Positions 56,933-64,000 of a stretch of DNA of 64,000 bases are shown here, piece by piece. The number at the start of each line of letters is the position of its first letter. The first letter of the stretch is position 1. Made by a program: the position numbers and the translations under genes. The notes below the pieces were generated by a model. It searched no databases. It saw nothing but the letters and a program-made list of their open reading frames with translations, and had not been told where the DNA came from. The stretch is from Morella rubra (Eukaryota; Streptophyta; Magnoliopsida; Fagales; Myricaceae). The DNA is taken from contig CM025856.1 of the NCBI GenBank assembly GCA_003952965.2, positions 19,622,053 through 19,686,052 on the forward strand, written 5' to 3'.

Positions 56933-57518
56933 GGTAGGACTTAAACTGATATTCAATTGCATTTCTTTTGTTGACAAGCAATTAGTACTTGCTGCTGAAA
57001 ACTTTTGAACATGACCAGAAGTAGAAGTCATTCTGTTTATGTCTTCGCCTTTAGTGACTAAATCTTGTTTGAAAATTTGTACTTGTTGCTGAAAACTTTT
57101 GAGTTTTGCTCCAATATTGGCTTTTTGCTGTAGAATTTGTTATTTCCACTTGTAGATGATGAGGCTTTGTTGGGCCTGAATTTCTTCTTTTTCTAGCTAG
57201 AATATAGAAGATGTATTTGATTTTGCTCTATAGGAGATGTATTGGGTTTTTGAGCAAACAAAGTGTTAAAAGAAACTCAAATTTGATCTTTGGGAAGGAT
57301 TTGTGCTATTGGCCGAGGGGTGATTTTCTATGGTTGTTGTCTGAAATTTTTTCCTAACATGATCTGGTGGTTTTCTTCTTTAAATTAACATTCTTTTTGC
57401 TTCGTTATCGCTGAGGCTTTTTCAATCAAGGAACAATATAGGCAAGGTTATTAAGTAATGGGGAGGGTTGGAATATAATTTGATCTTGAGTAGTACATGA
57501 ATGAATGGCTATGTGTAG

Positions 57519-58698
57519 GCTCAGATAGGAATGTTTTGTGGACAAGATCTTGGGAATCTGACAAGCTTTGCACCTTCAAGAGCACCCTCAGACCATACCA
57601 TTAGTTCTTCTCTATATGAAAAGGAAGTGGCTCGAAATGGTTCTCCCCCAAGGTGAGATGATGAAAAAGATGGGCATTACATGTTTGAGCTTGGAGAAAA
57701 TTTAACTTATCGCTGTAATTTCACTTGACCATCATTAGAAACTTTTATTTTTAATATCTGTTTTATTTAAGCAATTAAAAATGCAGCAATTCCCATTATA
57801 ATTGCCTTTTCTCTGTTGAAGAATAGAATTGGGTGGCTGATTGTATGGATTTCCTGTTTCCATAAATTCAGTTACTTACAACTTTCCTCTGAATTAATCT
57901 AGCCAAGTGTCAATCTTCAAGCATTCCAAAGATTGAAAATGAGGACAACTCCCAACTTTAGACTGAAGAGCAAACAACTGAATAGATTCTACAGCGTGAA
58001 AAATCTACTGCTGGCATTTTGTGTCAATTGAAGACACGGCATGATGCTCAAGCTTCCAGTCTTCCATTGACCAAGGATGTGCTGGGTATTGTTGCTACAC
58101 TTGGACAACTAGAGGATGATAATCCTTAGCAGGTTTGTTTAACTTTGCACTTGATTTATTTTGCATCTTTCTTTGTTTATGGCATTCCTCATTAGTCACG
58201 ATCTCATCATTGCTTGCATTTGATCATAATATGGATTTGCAAAAGTAAATGACAACCTTTTATTAGCTTCATCAGTGAAGCTTGAGGCTCTGTGAGTAGT
58301 TTATACAAGTATAGACCGAATTTATGTGCTATAAAATACTGCAACAAAGACTTACTGATTATGAGGGTCAAATGAACAAGCTGACCTATTTGCATTCCTG
58401 GTTAGGAATGAGGTATCTTACTTGAGAGACATTGTCATAATTGACTATAAGCAGTCATACACATTATGCTTGACATAATTTTCCTTTCAACTTATTTGGC
58501 ATGCAGGCTATTTGCAGAGTACTTAGGAGTGGAGATTATGCTGGTAATTGTCTGTAAGACTTATGAAGGTGTTAAAGCTCTAGAAACATATGACAAGGAA
58601 GGCTGCATAAAGAAAAGTTCTGGTCTTCATGGACTTGGTGCTTCCATTGAGAGGACTTTGGATGATCGATTTCTCGTCATTTGTCTTGAGAATTTAAT
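57519..58698 (+). pseudogene. GMI1/DMS3-like SMC-hinge fragment in CACTA
   Basis: Three exon-like blocks keep splice signals. 57519-57652 (TAG acceptor, AGGTGAG donor) gives LTSFAPSRAPSDHTISSSLY and EKEVARNG. 57903-58132 gives, after two stops, ILQREKSTAGILCQLKTRHD and LPLTKDVLGIVATLGQLEDD. 58507-58698 gives LFAEYLGVEIMLVIVCKTYE, then LETYDKEGC and GLGASIERTLDDRFLVICLE. These resemble the SMC-hinge-like region of the plant GMI1/DMS3 (SMCHD1-like) proteins, which act in DNA repair or in RNA-directed DNA methylation. An extra C near 58124 shifts the frame just before the donor site, where the family-like reading would be DNLSR. It is a decayed internal piece of such a gene. Confidence 0.65.
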
Positions 58699-59281
58699 GC
58701 ATAAGTCTCATATACTCTCATTTTCTTTGACAATGCAGACTTGTGTTGTAAAACTTGTAAGACTTGGTTATTTAATCAATGATGAATTATATTTGCTTTA
58801 TTATCCTTGTTCTTAGGTTTTTACATCAATGAATTATGGTTAATTAAAATAAATTTGTATTACAAATAAAAAATGTAAGTGTTTTTATAAAATATAGCTG
58901 TGCAATGTTCAAAAAAAAAAAAAAAAAAACGCTGGGTCTATAGCAGCGTTTTAGGGAAATGCTCCTAAAAAATTCAAAATTAAAAGAAAAAAAAACCTTG
59001 GGTCTGTGGCAGCGTTTTTAGGAAACGCTGGTAAATATATAAAAAAACGCACTTCGGGTCTGTAGTGGTGGTCGCGACTGCCGCTATATAAACCCCGGTC
59101 TTCACCAGCGATCTCGAAAACTATCGCTATAGCCTATTGCGACGGGCCTATAGTGGTGTCTCGACCGCCGCTAAAAACAGCTGCTAAAGCCTTTAGCAGC
59201 GATTTTTTGACCTTTAGCGGCAGTTCCTGACCGCCGCTAGAGGTCTTTTTTTTTTCTTTTTTTTTTTTTTTTGTAGTGAGT

Positions 59282-61674
59282 GGGCTGGACAGTTTGGGCT
59301 TTGAAGTGGGTTAGTAGTCTTTATTGGACTTGGTTTGGGCTTAGAGTGAAAAATTTGAAGACCTGAGTCGTAACAGAAGCAAAAACGTGGTGATCGTTGA
59401 AATCATAGCAGCCCAAACATGGTAATCAATTTTTCTAGTCCATCTGCTTCTTTCTTTTCATTTGGTCTTTAAATCTCTATTGAACATCTTTACTTATTGT
59501 TCTTTAGGAGCCAAGCCGTGTGCAACCAAGGAGTATCTTTGAAAGGTAAGGGTAGTCCTAGCTTAGATTTATGTGTTGAAAGAAGATAAGAAATATGTTT
59601 GCATGCAAGTCGGCGTTAGATGATGTTAGTTTTGGATGAAAACGGCTTGCATGTCAAAGATAGGTTTAGATTTGTTCATTAGAGGAGCTTTTATTATAAG
59701 ATCTTCATTTGCATATTTTAAGGATCCTAAAGGGTTGAAGAAAACTTTGTCGATGTCTTGTATTGGCTTATTCGCATGCTTAGTGATGGTCTAGGGTAAT
59801 ATATATTGTAGAAAAAGGAGCATAGGTTGGATAATAGTTTGTTTCGTGTTAAGATCCTTAAGATTGAAGCAAAACTATTAGTCTTTGGATGCTTGAAGCT
59901 CACGGATGGGTGATGTTCTCTTCTATATTTGTCTTTCTCTTATTATTTTGAACTCTTTAAGCTTAGATGGTACGATTTGGTATCAATCTTGCATCTTTTA
60001 GTGTTTTCGTAATGAATATATAAAGAATAATGCATGCATGAACACTTAGTCACCTAAAGCTGGTTGCGTGCTACATTTTGAACAAATACTTCGCTAAATA
60101 AAGTTAAAATGTTGATATTGTTTGAGAAATGGTAGACCTAGAGGATGGTGATATAGATTAACATGTTGCATGTGAGATTAAATTAAGTAAAATGGCCAAA
60201 AATGGCTAAGGAGGCCACGACTCCAAGCTAAAGTATGCCTAAATGACCATTTTTTTATTTATTTGCAATTATATGTATATGATAGCTCGAAATTTATGCA
60301 TTTAGCTAATTGTTTCTTGTGTACAGATCTAGAAAAAGTAGAAATGTATATGAGATTACGGTGTAATTGATGAAATACAATAACCAGTAAATGGAAAACC
60401 TAGAAATATGCGTTTGGACTTAAAATTATTTAAACAGAGTATTATAAAATTTATTAGAGCTCAAACTTTGAAGTTGTTCGGTTTGGTAGTATTTTGAGAA
60501 TTTTTTGTGTTTTAAAATTTTTAAGTATTGTTAACTTTATTGGTATGCGTGCTGTAGTTGTTTTTAGGTAATATGTATTCGAGGATTCAAAAATTTAAAA
60601 ACCGAACGTCCCCTTTGATTACATGGAATTATAGGAATATTGGATGAACAAAATGACATTAATAAGAGATAAGAAAATATTAAAGCAAAAGAAAATTTTT
60701 AAAAAGCTTTAGTTGAAAATTGGTGGGCCTTGGAGGCCCATTACTCTTTTGGGCCTTGGGAGCCCAAATGAGGACTCTAGAGGGCCCAATACAATATTTG
60801 ATAAGTTCAGTGATAGTTGGTACCCTTAATGGTCATAGTATATGAGCAGAGAAATTTTGGCACTATGTAAAAGTTTTTTTTTTATTTTTGTGTTATTTTT
60901 ACATAAATTGAGGCTAATGATTAAATTGAAAATTTTTGATTGAAGATTGAAATATTTTTTGTGTTGAAAAATATTTTTAAAATAAAAAAACGTTTTTAAA
61001 ATCATTAACCAAATATAGCCCTAAATTCTCGTTAGACTTAAAAAGATTCTATTAATGAGCTACCTAAAAGCCATTTGGGCTTTGAAAGTTGTTACAAATA
61101 CCAGCCCCCAGCCCAACTGAATCATGTTTTGCCCATGAAACTCGACAAGCCTCTTTCTCTCTCCTGTTCCGGTTCTCTTTAACCGAATGACTCCATTCTC
61201 CCACTTCTTAAAAACCCCGATAGCTGGCGCCCATCCACACAATCTTCCAGATGCTCCTCTCAAGTCAAGGGCTAAGATCTCTTCCCCATACAACTGATCT
61301 CTGCCGTTCATTTCAACTCAAGACCAGATCCTCTTTTTTTCTCTTTTATCTCGACCATCCTCGTTCGCCTTTCTCTTCTCGCACCCTACTAACTCTATTC
61401 TGACTCTCTCAGCTGAATCTAAGCTGTATTTGTTTTATATTTCCACAATTTAAACTTATTGGAATTAAAAAATAAATTTATATATATAATATATACCTCT
61501 AACATTGGGGAATAAATAATAATACCTTTTGGTAAGTTTTGTCTAAATATTCGTTTGAGCTCTTTTTTTTTTTTTACTAAATTACTTCGCTAGTCTTTAG
61601 AGTTTTCACGATTTCCAGATTAATCTTTATGGTAGGTTTTTTTCCACGGACCTTTTATGGTTTGTACTAATTCC
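59282..61674. other. Unclassified repeat-rich DNA (possible LTR)
   Basis: The sequence on both sides of the CACTA element (55100-55284 and from 59282) reads as one block with many GGGCTT/GGGCC phrases, in the style of a plant LTR, but no LTR pair or coding domain was found. It includes the MITE at 60472. The minus-strand frame at 61060-61311 has no recognised domain. Confidence 0.3.
60472..60615. repeat. MITE related to the copy at 17839
   Basis: The ends GTTCGGTTTGGTAGTATTTT and the complement of AAAAACCGAAC are inverted copies, and the inside shares TTATTGGTATGCGTG with the intron copy at 17839-18061. It is shorter and more diverged; the flanking bases are unclear. Confidence 0.5.
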
Positions 61675-62025
61675 TAATTTAGTCCCTCTGTTCACTTAGA
61701 TGACTAAAATTGTTGACGTGACTAACGACGATCATGTCACGCCTAATAAAAAACAGACACGTGAAGCATGGACGTTGACTCGATTCCCTCTAATTTAAAA
61801 AAGTGGGTCTCAAGTGCTAAATATAAGTTTAGTTACTTGGATGACGACATCCAAGTAACTAAACTTATATTTAGCACTTGAGACCTACTTTTTCAAGTTT
61901 GGAGAATTGAGTCAATGTCCATACTTTGCATGTTTATTTTTTATTGGGCGTAATATGGTAGCTGTTAGACAGGTAGTCAATTTCTATCACCCAAGTGAAT
62001 AGAATGACAAAAATTAACAGAGTAA
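61675..62025. repeat. Long hairpin with a perfect 38-bp apical stem
   Basis: The arms at 61806-61843 and 61848-61885 are exact inverted copies separated by four bases (ACGA). Outward the pairing continues imperfectly to about 61675 and 62025 (for example AATTTAGTCCC against TAATTTAGC-like sequence, and CACGCCTAATAAAAAACA against its diverged complement). No coding capacity. A transcript would fold into a long double-stranded RNA. Confidence 0.85.
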
Positions 62026-64000
62026 TTTAGCGCCTTTTTTTTTTTTCCATTTGTATCTTTTACTACACTTCTATTAATTGCACAAAAAAATAAATATAAA
62101 CAGAAAATAGTTAATGACATTCTCGTGGAAAGATGAACACTTCAAAGGAAAAAGTAAAAAGAAGAAAAAAAAAATGACAAGTGTAAACAAAATTTATTTA
62201 AAATTTTCACATCGGTTTTATTGCGCTATATCAATTAAAGTTAACAAAACTACAAAAAAATCAATAACAATTTAAAAAATATAAAAAATAAAAACCAAAC
62301 CAAGGTGAAGGAGCCACGAGGGGTGGCAGCGAGCCACTACTGGTCCTCCTTGGAGAAGGGGTGGCCGGGAGCTACAGATGAAAACCTAAGGATAAAAAAA
62401 ATGCAGATGAGAAGTTACCATGTATCAAAGATGGAAAGTCTGGTAATTTAGGATTCACAAAGTGCAGATGGTAATTGATAGATGAGAATTGAATTTTCCT
62501 CAGACAAAAACAAAGGAGAAGCGTCAAGGTTAACATCGCGAAACCATCTCTTTGGATGTTAATGTAGAGGCTTTGACATTGTCTTGGTGGAGGTCGCTCT
62601 CCACTCTCCTGTGACAGACCACCCAAATCGTCAAGTGCCTGGTTGGGGACGGGTCTGGTGAAACAATTTCACCGCAGGCAACGGTCAAGGACTCTTGTTG
62701 TGTTAGTCTCTAGGCTTGATTTTTTCCTTCCTAGCAATTTAGCTTATGTTCGGTTGAGAAATTTTTAGAAGGTTTTGGTCTTGTTTGCAACATATTTGTC
62801 TTTTCAATATGCGCTTCGCCCTGATTTTTGAGGAAACTGGTGTTTAAGAAAATTTGCCTAACAATTGTTTGACGAAATGCATGCAGAAGCGACCTACATT
62901 AAGAGAGCTGTCAAGAAGAAAATAATCTTTGGTTTGCTCACCGTTGCCAACGCGTTGCCCTTAATCTGAGCAACAGAGCTGAATGGCGTGACGCTTATTT
63001 AACCCTAGTAAAAGTTGGATACGTGGATGTCTAGGTTGGTCAGGCTTGGACCTGCACAATGAGGACAATGGGAGTTCAGAGGTAATCTGAAAGCATCTGT
63101 CGGGTAATGTTGCTTCACCAGATCTGTATTTGTTTTTAATTAAACATTTTGCACAAGAATTTGATGATGATGCGTAGAGTGATCTCTTTTGACCCTTTTT
63201 GTAAAGGTGTCGATGTTGTTTTACGATAAATGTAGACAGTAGACAAAAAGCACTTTTAGGCGGACAAAACATGTAAACATGCAAATCATAAAATAATGAA
63301 AGGTAAAAGAAATGAACAGAAAAAAAAAAATCTTTAATAAAGTTTATGTAGCACGTTCCCATTCTATTTTTATTTGTTTGACTTTTGACCTTTTCTTGTT
63401 CTTGACTTTTGATTCAGACACGCTCCGGGTGAGTCAAATACTCACTCCTCAGCACTGTTTTTATTCGAAAATATTTGAATATAGTAATATTATACATCAT
63501 ACTCAAATCAGACTTTTAACCGACTCTATGCATACGTGGCATCATTTGGATTGTGAGTTTTATTTATCAATTATGTTTTTTTAAAAAAAATATAGATGGA
63601 TGACACGTATATATAAGTCTGTTAAAAGTCTGATTTGAATGTGGTGTATATCATTATTTCATGTTTTATGTGTACAGCCAATTTTTATAAGTGTTTGACT
63701 GCAAAATTTTCAAATTTAATTTCATTTTTTAAAATTGGGGTTGTTTTGTTGAAGAGGGAGAGAGACAATTTTTTGTCGCTTGGATCCGTGGCTGCCAACC
63801 GCAGCTCCACCTTGGCGCGGCCCACCAGCAGTGACACCTCGTGGCCTTGAGGCCACGGGCAGCTGCTGTATCCGTGGGAAGTGCCGTGGCCCCACACAGC
63901 CAGCCGCGGCCTCTATTGGCCCCGGGGTTGCTTGTCGATGACTTGCCAAATTGTGGCTCGTCGGGGTCGCTCGTCGGCTGGAGGTGAGGGAAGGGGCGGC
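62026..64000. other. Intergenic, GC-rich end
   Basis: No gene supported. Small GC-rich patches with GTGGC/GAGCCAC phrases lie at 62305-62370 and from 63775 to the end of the window. The second is cut by the window edge and may belong to a repeat or gene outside. Confidence 0.35.

Larger units (their letters stand above)
55288..59278. mobile_element. CACTA (En/Spm-type) element with captured gene pieces
   Basis: It starts CACTACAAAAAAAATAGG and ends TTTTTTTGTAGTG, with AGT on both sides (55285-55287 and 59279-59281). CACTA ends plus a 3-bp duplication define the superfamily. Subterminal repeats of the type TAGCGGCGGTC, CGCTAAAAAC and GCTAAAG are present at both ends (55310-55380 and about 58930-59250). 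At 3991 bp it has no recognisable transposase and is non-autonomous. The interior carries exon-like pieces resembling an RNA polymerase I RPA12-type gene and a GMI1/DMS3-type gene, with intron-like sequence between. Confidence 0.93.

Overview
This is a stretch of nuclear DNA from a flowering plant, most likely a eudicot. The evidence is a chloroplast thioredoxin f gene with a transit peptide and GT-AG introns, a plant KRI1 gene, and a large load of plant transposon families. Copia LTR elements, Mutator-like (MULE), hAT and CACTA elements and foldback MITEs are all present. The background is AT-rich. One run of exactly 1000 N (44916-45915) marks a scaffold gap. I cannot name the species from the sequence.

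Only three genes look intact. (1) 15840-20806 (+) is a three-exon plastid thioredoxin f with the CGPC active site. (2) 22475-24376 (+) is a single-exon gene for a KRI1-type nucleolar ribosome-biogenesis factor, preceded by a duplicated promoter module with TGGGC and telo-box-like elements. (3) 43084-43701 (-) is a single-exon gene for a predicted four-helix membrane protein that I do not recognise, with a well placed TATA box. These three look like independent housekeeping or orphan loci; nothing suggests a cluster or a shared pathway.

Layout. 1-2.2 kb: intergenic, one foldback repeat. 2.2-5.0 kb: a LINE-type RNase H pseudogene split by a copia element. 5.16-5.93 kb: a Pack-MULE with a perfect 9-bp target duplication carrying an NPH3-like gene fragment. 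7.03-8.73 kb: a solo LTR with a perfect 5-bp target duplication. 8.7-15.6 kb: decayed repeats. 15.6-24.4 kb: the thioredoxin f and KRI1 genes. 25.8-27.0 kb: a hAT element with a perfect 8-bp target duplication and a captured 5' coding fragment. 29.4-31.1 kb: LTR remnants and a tandem duplication. 33.0-38.4 kb: a complete but decayed copia element with both LTRs and a 5-bp target duplication. 40.4-42.3 kb: LTR remnant and a degenerate repeat array. 43.1-43.7 kb: the membrane-protein gene. 47.3-48.3 kb: a large foldback element. 49.0-52.5 kb: a 3.4-kb MULE with a 9-bp target duplication, filled with nested repeats. 52.7-55.1 kb: another MULE-like element with two nested MITEs. 55.29-59.28 kb: a CACTA element with a 3-bp target duplication that carries exon-intron fragments resembling two host genes, an RNA polymerase I RPA12-type subunit and a GMI1/DMS3-type SMC-hinge protein. 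61.7-62.0 kb: a long hairpin with a perfect 38-bp stem at its apex. 62-64 kb: no gene seen.

The main theme is transposons carrying host-gene pieces: three different superfamilies (MULE, hAT, CACTA) each hold a fragment of an apparently unrelated host gene. No prokaryote-type system, CRISPR array, rRNA or convincing tRNA gene was seen.
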